The position numbers and the translations under genes are program-made. This document shows positions 20,401-31,509 of a stretch of DNA of 64,000 nucleotides, piece after piece. Below the pieces are notes generated by a model, which worked only from the letters and a program-made list of their open reading frames with translations, was not told where the DNA came from and did not search any database. The stretch is from contig OY754329.1 in the NCBI GenBank assembly GCA_963573305.1, positions 147,013,266-147,077,265 of the forward strand, read 5' to 3'. The stretch comes from Pyrrhosoma nymphula. Taxonomy: Eukaryota > Arthropoda > Insecta > Odonata > Coenagrionidae. Within the stretch, counting starts at the first letter, position 1; every line of letters begins with the position of its first letter.

Positions 20401-22075
20401 TTTCTAATAAAACGACAAAGCCTGAAGAATACTGTCAGAGTGGTCATTTGAGGAGTTCGTAACCTATCTTGTATGTTATGCTCGTTGTAGTAGACACACT
20501 GACAGTTTTCCAGCTGCTCGTTCATGCACGGGAAACCCAAAAATGGGCCACTCAGACTAATTACTACTTAAATAGCACCCAGGTTGATAGATGGTCACCT
20601 CGTTCTTCCGGTTCTCTTGAGCCGTCTTCTGAGTTATTAACTGCTTGATCAGCTTGACCATTGTGTACATAAATGTATTTGCATTCAATGACTTAATTAA
20701 GTACCGCAATTCAATGTTGTGCGTTGAGTATCTTAATCAGGATTGGAGAGTAGGGTACAATCAAGCGGTTGACAACGTCAAAAGGAGCACTTACAGCAAC
20801 AGCCATGTTTATTTGACCTATGAACCCTCCGTCACCCAGATTGCGCTATCGGCATAAAGGGTAGCCATAATCTTTGGTTTCGGTTGCTAAATAAAAAGCT
20901 ATGGTGATTCTTTGTGCACTTGCCGATTTTCATGCACGGATGTCGTTCATTGCACAGAATTCCCGTTCTTCTTTCGGGTAATAAGCATGTAGTGACGTCT
21001 TTATAATTTCCGCCATCTTAAAACAGATGGGATGAAGTTTCGAAACAGTTGGAATTTGGACTAGAATTATAGAATCCGTCCATAAGTTGGGTTAGGATGA
21101 AATTTGTGCGGTTCTTAGCGTAACCCGAGAAACACCACGGGGAGATGCTCATGAATTCCCTGGTAGGCATGTCTTTGAGCATTCAAGTCCAACCTTTGTC
21201 TTTTTTCTTGTAAGGATTCATTTTCTCGCAAAGAAGGCATTCCACTTGCTTTAGAAGATTTTGTTGGAAGGTTACCCTTTTTTCTATTGGGCATATTGGT
21301 GAATATATTTTTAAGACCAAGGAAGGGAGCACAGCGGCGAGTGAGTCTTGAATAGGTTACTCGATTATTAAGTGAATGTAAGTTAACTGCACTTTAACAC
21401 TTTTAAACATATATAAATAATTCGTCACGTTTATGATGTGGGAATTGGTCTAAAAAACAGTTCGCAATCGTAATGAGAGGCAGACGGTTCCACTATGTGT
21501 AGTACATCTGAGTATTAAACGATTTTAAACAACGCTGTTTGTTGTAGCAACAGAGGCATTATTACCATTACTATTCGCGGCACGTAAATATCCATGCACG
21601 TTTAATTCCTTTATGTGTATCGCTCACTAAGTGATTGTTCTTTCATACACATGCAGTGCCCCAGAGAGCTACTTTGAGAATAGACATTCAAGATATACTT
21701 GTAAATATGCATTGAATTTATCGATTATCGCCCGAAGCAACTGGGGCCCTTGGGACTCTGGGCCTTTCTTATACAGATTTTCTTTCTACGTGCTATCATG
21801 GGCCTGCAGGAAAACGTGATATATAAATGCTAGAGGCGTGAATATCCTTCGAAAATCAAATCTGTGGTTGTCAAGGAAATATGCTATGGTTGATTTTTGA
21901 GAAAAATATTCGCATTTGCAGCTTAAAACGCGATTTTCAGACAAATACGAATAGGAAAAGATAATTGATTGAAAGAATTATAAACTTCATTTTTTTAGCC
22001 ATTTGATAAAAAAATGCTAACACTCTATCTTGAGCGGAAGTAGTTTTAAAAAGCTAAACATGAAACCACTGCACA
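20400..22075. other. Intergenic DNA, no gene recognised
   Basis: No supportable coding or RNA gene. Short frames (20645-20857, 21631-21819) have no recognisable domain. Confidence 0.4.
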
Positions 22076-22079
22076 AAAT

Positions 22080-22300
22080 CCAATTCGTAGCTTAAACTAC
22101 CAATTCGTAGCTTTTAGGGACCTTTTGGGGCCCTGAGGTATTTTTAGATGGCATAAAAACATTCTCCTTGAAAAAATACGTATGTGCCAACTTTCATGAT
22201 GATCGGTGAAACGGTGTCGAAGTCTATTAATCTCGGACAAACAAACAAATATACAAACATCCATTTTTATATGCATTGATATATACATATTTATTTATTT
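22080..22300 (+). mobile_element. Possible non-LTR retroposon 3' tail
   Basis: Contains GTGCCAACTTTCATGATGAT, CGGTGAAACGG, then GTCTATTAAT, GGACAAACAAACAAATATAC and a short ATAT-rich end. This order (a 'pattern of the solution' tail ending in ACAAAC/ATATA repeats) resembles 3' ends of insect LINEs or SINEs as I know them. There is also a duplicated CCAATTCGTAGCTT-like word near 22080 and 22100. Clade not assignable. Confidence 0.4.
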
Positions 22301-22329
22301 CTCTCGCTAAACCCCTCCGCTCCGTCACA

Positions 22330-22720
22330 TGCAATGCCCTGACAAGTCGAACCGCGGCGGCAAATAGAGCGAGGGGTGTTTGCGGAAAATGGCGAACAGG
22401 AGGGGGGCAAGGCAAGTTGGTGCTGAGGCAATAGAAGGGGAGTCGGTTGGCTGGTAGTTGGTGTTGGTGGTGGAAGGAATTGCCCAACTCTCGCTTTTTA
22501 TCCTGAAGGGGGCCTAGAGAGGGTAGGAAGGGAACGGTAGAGGGTTTTGCCCTCTGCCATTCGACACCGCGTCCCTTTCGGCGAAAGAGATTTTGCGGGA
22601 GCGGAATCCCAATCGGGGAGAGACCCTTTTTCTCGCCTAATGATTCCCAATCAGCGCCTTATTACGCCCTCCCACTCAAACAGAGCCTGAGTCGGGAATG
22701 CTAAGTAAGTGGCGAGAGTG
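22330..22720. repeat. Purine-rich and CpG-containing stretch
   Basis: GA/GGGG-rich + strand at about 22370-22490, then a mixed GC-richer stretch to about 22720 with no recognised coding content. Confidence 0.4.
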
Positions 22721-24690
22721 GAGAGGTGAAAGATTTTTGTTCCGAGTCAATGAGACGACTTCAGAATGTTCGCGGGGCGACGTCCATCGACGCGAGCGAG
22801 ATATAAATAAATACTATTGGACGAAGAGAGAGAGAGTAAGAATGGTAGAAGTGTGGCAGATGAGGGAAATGGTTGTGAGGTAGCTTGATAAATCTGTGAG
22901 CCTAATGAATGAGATTAATGCTTTATAATCTAATAGCAGTCCCACGCTGGGTTAGCAAATAGCATGGGGAACTACTGTAATTTCTCATGTAGGCGAGCTC
23001 TGCATTCTGATGAGCAGTATTTTTAGCAGCAGTATTATTCCTCGGATTTATTTCAATTAAAACCATTCATTTTCTTAAATTAAAAGGACCTAGAAGTCAG
23101 AGGCAGAATGTAGACTCCGGATGTAACGTAAATTTTAAAATACGCACTGTGCAGTACTCATAAATAGGATTCAACCTAGCCTACCTAACCACAAATAAAA
23201 AATTAAAAGACTAATTCAAATTGCAGTTTATTAAACTTTTTAAATTTAATTTCTTCCTTAAACGGAAAATACCACTGATACAAAAGAATCAAAAATCACA
23301 TCATCGAGGTTTAACCTGTAACAGTTGAGGTTAAACTCCCATCGTTGCAAAAGGTGCCTCATGAGCCCTTTTGTTTCCTCTTATAGAACGATAGAGCTTA
23401 AAAATCTCAAGGTAGCAAAAGAGTGCCTTGTCACACGACATTTTTTAAATATCTATAAGGGATATCGCGTAAATAAAAAAATCGCCTTTTCCCAAATGCT
23501 TCATCATATGTCACCGTTATACTGAATTATACAGCCCCTGAGTGCGTAACATTTTCCCATTTACTATATTAAGGATTAGCTTATTCTGGCTGTCAGCGAA
23601 GGATGCAATGGGATAAGAGCTGAAATGTTGCTCAAAGAATTTAAAAGGAGTTGAAAATAGCATTAAATATTGTGTAAAGGACACCTATTTGAACAATTAC
23701 CCGATTAAAACAAAGGGAAAACCCAAAAGAGAGTTTAATCATCTGGGACTAGTGAACATTGGAATAGCTGCGAGGAAATGAAGAGGCCGTCACAAGAACT
23801 GAGAAATATGGAAAGGAGTGGCAATATTGCAAGGATCTAAGGAGCGTTAACCCACGACGTGGAGCGTAAGGAAATGGAATCACGAAAATTCAATAGTACG
23901 TAACAGTCCAATCTTGCGGGATCTACTGAAAAACAGCCACCTTGGCCGTTCTCAGAAAACAACCCCAGTGGTGGACAGGATATGCGCGCAAGATGCAGGG
24001 AGGGAGGACGACGCGGGTTGTTGGGAACGGCGGGCGAGGGTTGGAGCGTGTTATTGCATTCGAATCCTCGCCGTAACGGTGTTATTTCGGAGGAGCCAAC
24101 CCTCGTGGCAGCAGAGAGCCCTCGGAACGTGATTTCAACTTTTCGACGACCCCAACGGCTCCTCCCCTCCACCGAGATAGAGACGGGCGAGGAGAAGCGG
24201 TGGAGGGAGGGGGGGAGAGAAAGGGTAGATGATGGCAGAAAGGAACAAACGAATGAATAAGGAATAGGAAAGAGGCACAGAAAACGATGTAGGATTAAGA
24301 GGGACAGAGAGAGAGGAAGCGGACGTGCTTGGAGGAAGAGGATAGACTGTCAGAGTGATGGATGCAGAGAATAGAAGACATTAAGGATCGGCGCTGATGA
24401 AAGAGGGGAATTAAACAGAAAATCAAAGAGTAGAGAGGGACAGAGTGCGTTATCCTATCTCTCTTCCGGAATATAACAATAGCTGTGATAATTTCATTGA
24501 AAATAAACCCATTAAGTTCGGCTGAGATTCCGAAAAAACGTAACATAGTGTTATGTCATCCGAAAGCCAAAATCTTGCGTTATATAATTGAAACTTAGTT
24601 TCATGTTATGATATTTGTTACGAGTCAACGTTTAGGTCATCATTAATGCATTCATTATCAGAGGAATTCTCATAGTTATTGTTATTTATC
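22720..24690. other. Intergenic DNA with a CpG-rich patch, no gene recognised
   Basis: About 23980-24180 is GC- and CpG-rich relative to its surroundings, followed by a purine-rich stretch (24180-24450). Overlapping frames on both strands (23837-24172 -, 23982-24260 +) look like composition effects. Confidence 0.35.
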
Positions 24691-24697
24691 TCACCTC

Positions 24698-24790
24698 CTT
24701 ACAATGTAGCCGTGTAGACAAACTGGAAGTAGGAACGTATTTTCTCGATGGCACACACGACAAGCGAATGACATTTTTTGTTGTACACAA
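24698..24790 (+). mobile_element. Degraded tRNA-like SINE head
   Basis: TTACAATGTAGCCGTGTAGA then CAAACTGG is nearly the same as the head at 28331-28358. It resembles a box-A region. No convincing box B in this copy. Confidence 0.3.
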
Positions 24791-25079
24791 ACAATAAAAT
24801 AACTTCTTTAAAACATTGATTCGATGCAATAGATTTGACGTGGCTACTTAACTCGACAGCAGGACGTTACGTCCTTAACTCAGATATCACCTCCTAGAAT
24901 AAATCCTCCTTACTAAAAAGGATATTTAAAGACACAAATTCATAACGACAGTAATTTTAAATGTCATCCTCAAGAGTGTTCAAATGAACTCATGGGCTTG
25001 TTCATTGGGGTGCCAAGGGTTTAGCATAAGAGCCATAGAGCTCTTCTACATTCACAAAATGGCTAGGTAACTTCGTTTG

Positions 25080-25140
25080 AAGGTTGGCTCCCGAGCAACT
25101 ATTGGTTTAACCCCAACAAGCTAACCACTGAGCTAAATAC
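25080..25140 (-). mobile_element. tRNA-like SINE head fragment, reverse strand
   Basis: On - from 25139: TTTAGCTCAGTGGTTAGC (strong box-A type), then TTGTTGGGGTTAAACC. The box-B region is not recognisable, so this is a fragment or a decayed tRNA-like element. Confidence 0.35.
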
Positions 25141-25144
25141 AAAA

Positions 25145-26640
25145 TGCAATGAGTTTTAGAGAGGAGGAGGGATTGGTCGGACGGAGGTAAAGAAAATGAA
25201 AGAGCTTTTATTATTTCTCTTCCCACCCATGAGGAGTGAATGATGGAAGTGGGGTAAATGGGGAATAGCGGAGGGATGGAGGGAGAACAAAATTAACAAA
25301 GGGCTGGGAGCACGGAGCGCTCAATTTCAATAGTTACGGCAGACGCTTCTTAACTGATGACTGATAACATAGGACCAATGTCCCAAACTTTTTAACTAAA
25401 AGTTTGACCAAACAAGTTTGAGTATCGGGAGACAGGTAGGATTTGAAGGATATGACATTCGATCTCGGAGATCTCGAAGGAAATTTGAGCAATCATGATG
25501 TACTCAAACAGAATTAAAACGCTTTTAAAGTTTTAACCACAGCACCAATGGCAGAAAAGGTAGTTCCAAAATGTTGCTCTCCACTCACACTGGTAAACTT
25601 AGTGGTTTTTAGTCGTCTGGAGTTCATTTTTCGTCGGATTTGGGTGTTTAAGCTAAAAGTAAAAGACTTTACAAAACTTTACCGCTAAAGTGTGGACCAG
25701 AGACGAGCAGGTTGAACAAATTGAAGTTGTGTTCCGTCACTAAGCTATATGAGTTCAAATACCCAAAATATCATGACAGCAGTGCTAAAAGGAAATCTTG
25801 AAATAAAGTAAAGAAGGACGAGGAGATGTTGATTTGGCTTCCTTCATGATCTAAAATTTATACTTTAAGTTTTCTCTCATCACGGAAGCTAATAAACATA
25901 AAACTCTAGATTAGAATCAAGAGCCAATCTAGAGATGTAGGTAAACACACATAACACAGACAACTAGTGGAAGATTCCACCACTGCTTATGATTTGCGCT
26001 AGTGTTTGATGGCAGTGTTCCGTGTGTGACTAGAGATTAAAATGTTTTGACATTAGTGTAAATTCGATAAAATGTACTCAATCTATAAAAGCTATTCTAT
26101 TACCATAGGACATCGTGTTAACACGTCAAGAGTCACCGACTGAAATCGTCACCATTCATGAATGGAACAAGTCAACCTATGGAATCAACAAGTTCTTTGA
26201 TTATGTAAATGGTTTAGGTCGAGTGTAAAAACAATCTCTCGTTTTATAATATGACAGAATTTGGGTTCTTTCGTCAAGTGATATAATTACTTCCGTATTA
26301 TTTACTATACAAAAAAAGAACAGCAATGACCACATGCATGCCCAATAGATTGTGTAACCGTATGGAATTAGTCATCGGGCTATAAATTAAAAGCTACAGA
26401 CATTATATTTTGAGAATCATTCAAAAATGCAAATAATATTAAAGAAATATCGATTCTTGGATATGAAGATTCATCTACGCTAAGGAATTTAACCATTTAG
26501 TTTAGCAGAATATGACGTATCCTTATATTAATTACTCATCAAGTCAAAAGAGGAGATATTCCTGATTCCATTTTTTAATTCTCTGGATTCTGCAGCGAGG
26601 GAGTATAAGAGGTAAAAATTCTGAAAAACTAATGGTAGAT
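25145..26640. other. AT-rich intergenic DNA, no gene seen
   Basis: A short purine-rich stretch at about 25155-25290, otherwise no recognisable feature. Confidence 0.4.
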
Positions 26641-26680
26641 GAAGATAAAAAATTTAAAGTGGTATACATGTACAGCCATT

Positions 26681-26748
26681 ACAGTCATTACTTTTAATTT
26701 AATTCTATTAACAAAGTTTAATACCATTCAATTAAAAGTAATGACTGT
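26681..26748. repeat. Perfect 19-bp inverted repeat
   Basis: ACAGTCATTACTTTTAATT at 26681-26699 is the exact reverse complement of 26730-26748, around a 30-base loop. Weak outward pairing (CCATTA on the left, AATGGG on the right) suggests a slightly larger old fold-back. Confidence 0.75.
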
Positions 26749-26759
26749 ATAAATGGGTT

Positions 26760-27560
26760 AGATAGCACAATAAAAGCCATTCTGATTTCACGATATAGTA
26801 AAATGGGTAAAATTATTTTCATTTAATCGTAAATTTTTCGGTATAAGAAATATGGAAAATGTTTTAAAAAACAATATTCACTAGTCTTTTGAGAAAGATG
26901 CTTACGCAATGATTTTAAATTCGTAAAGTATTGTAAACAAGCCCAACAATCTTAATTCCTCACGTGAATTCCTAGAGAAAAGAAAGATAATACAGAGCGA
27001 TACATTCAATGCTTAACGCATAAGGACATATGGCGGAGAAAAGCTAAGGTTATATCAGAGACGGGAATAATTGAGTGCGATTCGAATGAAACGGATACAA
27101 CGCGAAAAGAAAACGCATACTTATTTTCAAATACACATAATTCATCTATATACTCTTCCGCCCTAGATTTCCGTTCAACAAAGGAAAGACAGCGTCATAG
27201 CAAACTCGCTCCCAGACGTCTGGAAACAGTCATCCCTTCAGTCATTTCCCCTTTAATTGCATGTAAACAACGCTGAGAGAATGCCGACGAACGAAAGCTA
27301 CGCCAACAAGCATTTACGTTCCGCATCACTAGAAACGCAAACTTGGATCCATATGGGATTGAGCCCTTGTTGTGCGGCCTCGCTGCTTTTACCCATCCAA
27401 CTTTATATTCGTTAGCGTGAGAGTAACCACTTTCATCATGGACCAAACAGGATTACGCCAAGGCGTGAGTTAAAATGATTAAGATAAGTTTGCACAATGG
27501 AAAAATAAAGTTTACGGAAGACGGAAGAACTGAGGGAAGGGATGAAGCGATACCACGAAT
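26760..27560. other. AT-rich spacer, no gene seen
   Basis: Nothing recognisable. The reverse frame at 27195-27446 lacks a known domain. Confidence 0.4.
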
Positions 27561-27915
27561 TCCACCGAACCGAAATGGGGGGAAACAGGGAAGGGGGGGA
27601 AACAGGGAAGGGGGGGAAACAGGGAAGGGAGCGAAGGGAGGAAGGAAGAGGGAATGGGGTGGATGAAGAAGAAGGAGAAGGAGGAGAAGAATGGAAGAAT
27701 CCGTGGCTTGAGAGGAGAGAGTTCAGAGACGGAACGTGTGCGGTCGGAGGGTTTCAGGATAAACACGGGGTAAAGCGTGATGGGAGGTTGGGTTGAGGTT
27801 GAGGGGTGTTAGGAGGAGAGATTGACAGAGGGGCGCGAGGGGGTGTATTTGAAATGGATTGAGGTTCGAGCGAGGGATGGGATGGGGGACAGAGAGAGAG
27901 AGAGGACTCCGAAAT
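27560..27915. repeat. Polypurine tract with a 16-17 bp tandem repeat
   Basis: GGGGGGAAACAGGGAA is repeated three times at 27577-27626 (spacings 16 and 17 bp, differing by one G). The rest of the stretch to 27915 is G/A-rich and ends in (GA)n. Frames here are low-complexity. Confidence 0.7.
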
Positions 27916-28327
27916 AACATTAGCGGCCTACAGTGTTTACCAGGGAGGTAAAAGATTTGATGGGTTCATCCTTTTTGGGACGCACAGGAAGGAGAAGAGA
28001 AGTTGCAGGTATTTGGAGGACACATTCGAAAGCCATTGCAAGTAAGCCATTGTGAGTAAGCGAGCTAGAGACAATCGAAATAGTAATCTGCATATTATTC
28101 GCGTTCACAAATGAAAAGAGCTTGGTGATTTTTGAGATATTGAGCAGTTCAAAAAGGATGCTCAGCCAAAGAATTAAGGGAAACACGTCATGAAATGACC
28201 CCAACTCGTGATTATAATTAATATTTTTCTTCTTGTTTAGAAGGAACTAAAACTTTTTCGCCTCATAAGCGCTAGGCTATCCCCCAATGCCTATATTCCG
28301 TAAACAAAGTCGGATGAAGTCCTTCAC

Positions 28328-28435
28328 CACTTACGATGTAGCATAGTAGACAAACTGGTAAGTAGTCACTTCGGTTCTACATTGCACTCACCATTAGTGG
28401 ATCGAGATTTTTGTTACACCTTGAAATAACAGAAT
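28328..28435 (+). mobile_element. tRNA-derived SINE fragment
   Basis: CTTACGATGTAGCATAGTAG then ACAAACTGG is a box-A-like head shared with 24698. About 40 nt on, GTGGATCGAGATT resembles a weak box B. Confidence 0.4.
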
Positions 28436-28439
28436 ATAA

Positions 28440-30050
28440 CAGAAGTCAGAAATAACTATTTGGATAGCTACATCATCGGAAACAAATATTTAGTGCATGT
28501 GGCTTAAACGTCACTTATTTTCATCTTTAGAGAATCAGGTAAGTAAAACATTACCAATTAGATTTCAGGTTCTGCATTTTTATGAATAATAATCTAATTG
28601 TAATTAATACCAAGGGAATAAATATGCCAATGCGCTTTGAATTTCATGTGAGAGCATTATTTAAAAATCTTTAATAACCAAGAGGAAATATATCTTTAGC
28701 CATAATCAGTATATAATCATAATGTTTTTAGCATTATCATTTTAAACGCATATTATTTTACGTGATAATTTATTGGCGCGACAGCGTTTAAACTTAAGAT
28801 CCACAAGCCTCTTTTCTATTCATACGTGTCAGAGCAGTTCTGCTGGGAGATTAGCTCCTACGTGACTATTACTCATTGCACTTAAAACGAGCAAACACAA
28901 ACAACTCATACGGGTTACTCTCCAGGCATGATGACTGAAAACAAAACAGCAAAAGTAACGCAAAAATATTTCATCCACCGGAAGTTAGTGCGCGCAGTGA
29001 GTAAAAGGGCTATATAAGCCATGAAAAATTTAATGCTAAATATGAAATGGGTTTCAATAAATGCTGATTAATGAAATTTTACTAGTGATTCAGTTTTTCA
29101 TTTCGCCCTGCACTTCATGACCTTGAGCAAGTAATACTTTTCAGTTCTGCCTGAGGGATCATCGAAAGAAACTTCACACTTTTCAATAACCCAATTAAAG
29201 GAGTTTTCAATGTTTGACCACTTGTTTTCGTTGGATGTTGACGAAGTTTTTCCGGAGACCAAGGCATATTTAATAACTCCTCAAATCAACTTAAAAATGC
29301 CGTCTCACTGTGTGAGCATCAGATAACCCACCCAACCGAAAGGTGGGCCGGGAGTTAAAAAAAAAGAAGGAAGGAAGAGCGAATGGGGAGATGCCCGCTC
29401 GGCAAAGAAACTGCGCCGAGGATGAGCCGACAGGATGAAGAGATGAGATTACTCCATCCCCGTAGGGAATCCACATAAACACGGAGACCGCCATTCTGTA
29501 ACCAAAACCCTTCAATATTTGCAATCCAAAAGATGACACTTTTTCGTCACACCTCAAAAAACAAAAAAGAACAGCAAAAAAACAGAGCTGTCAAGACACC
29601 TACTCAAATCTCCATGAATCACTCTTGGGTGGAAGATTGATGATGGAACAACACAAGGACTCACTCTCCCTCCAACATTCTGTCCTCTCTGCGGCCAATT
29701 CGAGGGAGAGAGAGAGGTAGACAGATGACTATTACGTGGGGCAAGATTGAGTCTCCACACTCCCCCCTTTCCACCTAACACCCTATCTCGTGGGAGAAAG
29801 TGATGCAAATAATTCGTATAAACCCAGAAATAGAAACATAAAACGTTTAGGCAAAAGAAGGAACATTAGCAAATCCACAGAATAAGTAGTTCAAATCAGC
29901 AGTTTACGCTTGACTTGCGGAAATATTTACCATCAACAGAGACATGAAGTTGCATTGCTAATATACCTACACGTTATTAAGCTAATGCCCTGTAAATCAA
30001 GTACGGTAGTAGTAACTAAATTGACAAAATAAGAAAAAACTGAGGATTTG
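28440..30050. other. Intergenic DNA, no gene seen
   Basis: Mostly AT-rich. Reverse frames at 29291-29557 and 29554-29808 have no recognisable domain. Confidence 0.4.
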
Positions 30051-30054
30051 AAAA

Positions 30055-30640
30055 GAAGATTTAGAGAGGGGAGAGGTGAAGGAAGACATGGCTGTGGGAA
30101 GAGGCGTAGAAGGAGGCAGAGAGGGAGGAATAATAGAGGAGCAAGGAAGGTGGAGGAAAGAGAGTAAAAGAATTATTGCGGGAGGAATTCGGAGGAATGG
30201 CCCATTTGGGGGGAGGAAGCGAAGGTAGGGGGGGGGGCGTCGTCTTGCTTGGGGTCCGAACGAAGGTTGTAACGTTGGGTGCAAAATGTGCGGTCGCCGG
30301 GGTCATCTCCCACTTCTTTTCGTGTGTAGAGGATGGGATAAGGAGGGGAGGGAGAATGGACGCACGAGCCTCCCCCTCGACTCATCCTCCTCCTCCCGGG
30401 GGAACAGAGGAAGCGAGCGACCGGGCAGTGCCGTGTCCGAAAGGGGGTGGGCACTTCCAACGGGACTTGCCCGTCCCCCTTTCCCGGCATCCCCCGCTCC
30501 TCTTTCCCGGCATCCCCCGCTCCCATGCACCTTACACATTCACCCTCCCTCCCTCCACTCCCCCCCCCCCTTGACCTCCTCACCCCTGCCCGTCTCACTC
30601 TCTCCACTCCCACTATTCGCGCCGCCACTGGCTACCCTTA
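30055..30640. repeat. Polypurine then polypyrimidine tract with a 22-bp direct repeat
   Basis: Purine-rich + strand at about 30055-30240, mixed CpG-containing at 30240-30360, then pyrimidine-rich to 30640. CTTTCCCGGCATCCCCCG plus CTCC is repeated exactly at 30479-30500 and 30502-30523. The seven or so overlapping frames are low-complexity and contradict one another. Confidence 0.6.
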
Positions 30641-30944
30641 ACACATAATGGACTAGATATTTTTTTAACAAATATATATTGTTTTCCTCCAATTTTAACG
30701 AACTTATTTCAAAATATAAATGAACTTATAAGGAATAATGAATAAAATGAGTAAAGACACTCAGTGAATGGAGATAAAACTGTAAAGATGTTAATACAAA
30801 ACAGGTGTAATCCATGTGCCACCTAAATTTAGTTTTCAGGAACAGGGTGTGATAATTTATATAGTTTAAAAAATAAATAATATACATACTTTAAAAAAAC
30901 TGTTACTCCCTTTCTATTAACATAATTACATAAAATCCCTGTTC

Positions 30945-31115
30945 TTCAGTGCCTCTTCCATCACATTTGCTCTTGACTACCTCGGCCTAAGCCCTTCCTC
31001 TCACATCATTCCCTTCCCTATCATCAATCTGTTTAACTATTTGACACTCATTAATCCTCACAACATGTGCAAGCCAAAGAAGCAAGCTCCTTTCATAGTT
31101 GTCTATTTGAACTTT
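30945..31115 (-). mobile_element. Probable LINE 3'-coding fragment, reverse strand
   Basis: The - strand translation, with one stop, gives RSLLLWLAHVVRINECQIVK, then QIDDREGNDVRGRA and EVVKSKCDGRG. This fits the region after the reverse transcriptase in many insect LINEs: a W/F-GHV-R-M box, then a GRRGRGRP-type box, then a W-D-V-K-D segment. Key residues are only partly kept. Confidence 0.4.
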
Positions 31116-31429
31116 GCAGTTTCCAAGAAATCCCGAGTAAGCAGTGACATAAACTTAAAGGAAAGGGGCTAAATATTCTATGAGACATGCGTGAAGTGCA
31201 TTTTTCTTTCGGTACTGTCTTGTATGTCAGCTTTTCTTAAGTATCATGATCGTACTTCAAATTTTCGGAATGTTTTTTTACTATCCAACAGCAGAATGCA
31301 TTCTGGTGAATGATGGGTGTATCCACTGTGAGGTTGATAGTGACAAAGGAAATGGATAGGGAATATTAAAAAACGCTAGAAAAATATTGCTATGGAGGGG
31401 GAAGAATATCGAAATCCAATGAAATAATA

Positions 31430-31502
31430 GTTTGCTCGCTTTTGGAATTGGACTTCGACTTTTCGGCTTTCAGTACCGACGTGAGTACTCTCACCACTCA
31501 GC
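31430..31502 (-). mobile_element. tRNA-like SINE head, reverse strand
   Basis: On - from 31501: GTTGGCTGAGTGGTGAGAG is a very good box-A region, followed about 35 nt on by AAAGTCGAAGTCC as a degraded box B. Spacing matches a tRNA head. No body was recognised. Confidence 0.45.
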
Positions 31503-31509
31503 CAACTTC

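Noticed and set aside
30173..30648. Cluster of long frames on both strands (120-151 codons)
   Set aside because: Purine- and pyrimidine-rich DNA lacks stop codons; all frames overlap and none has a protein-like composition.
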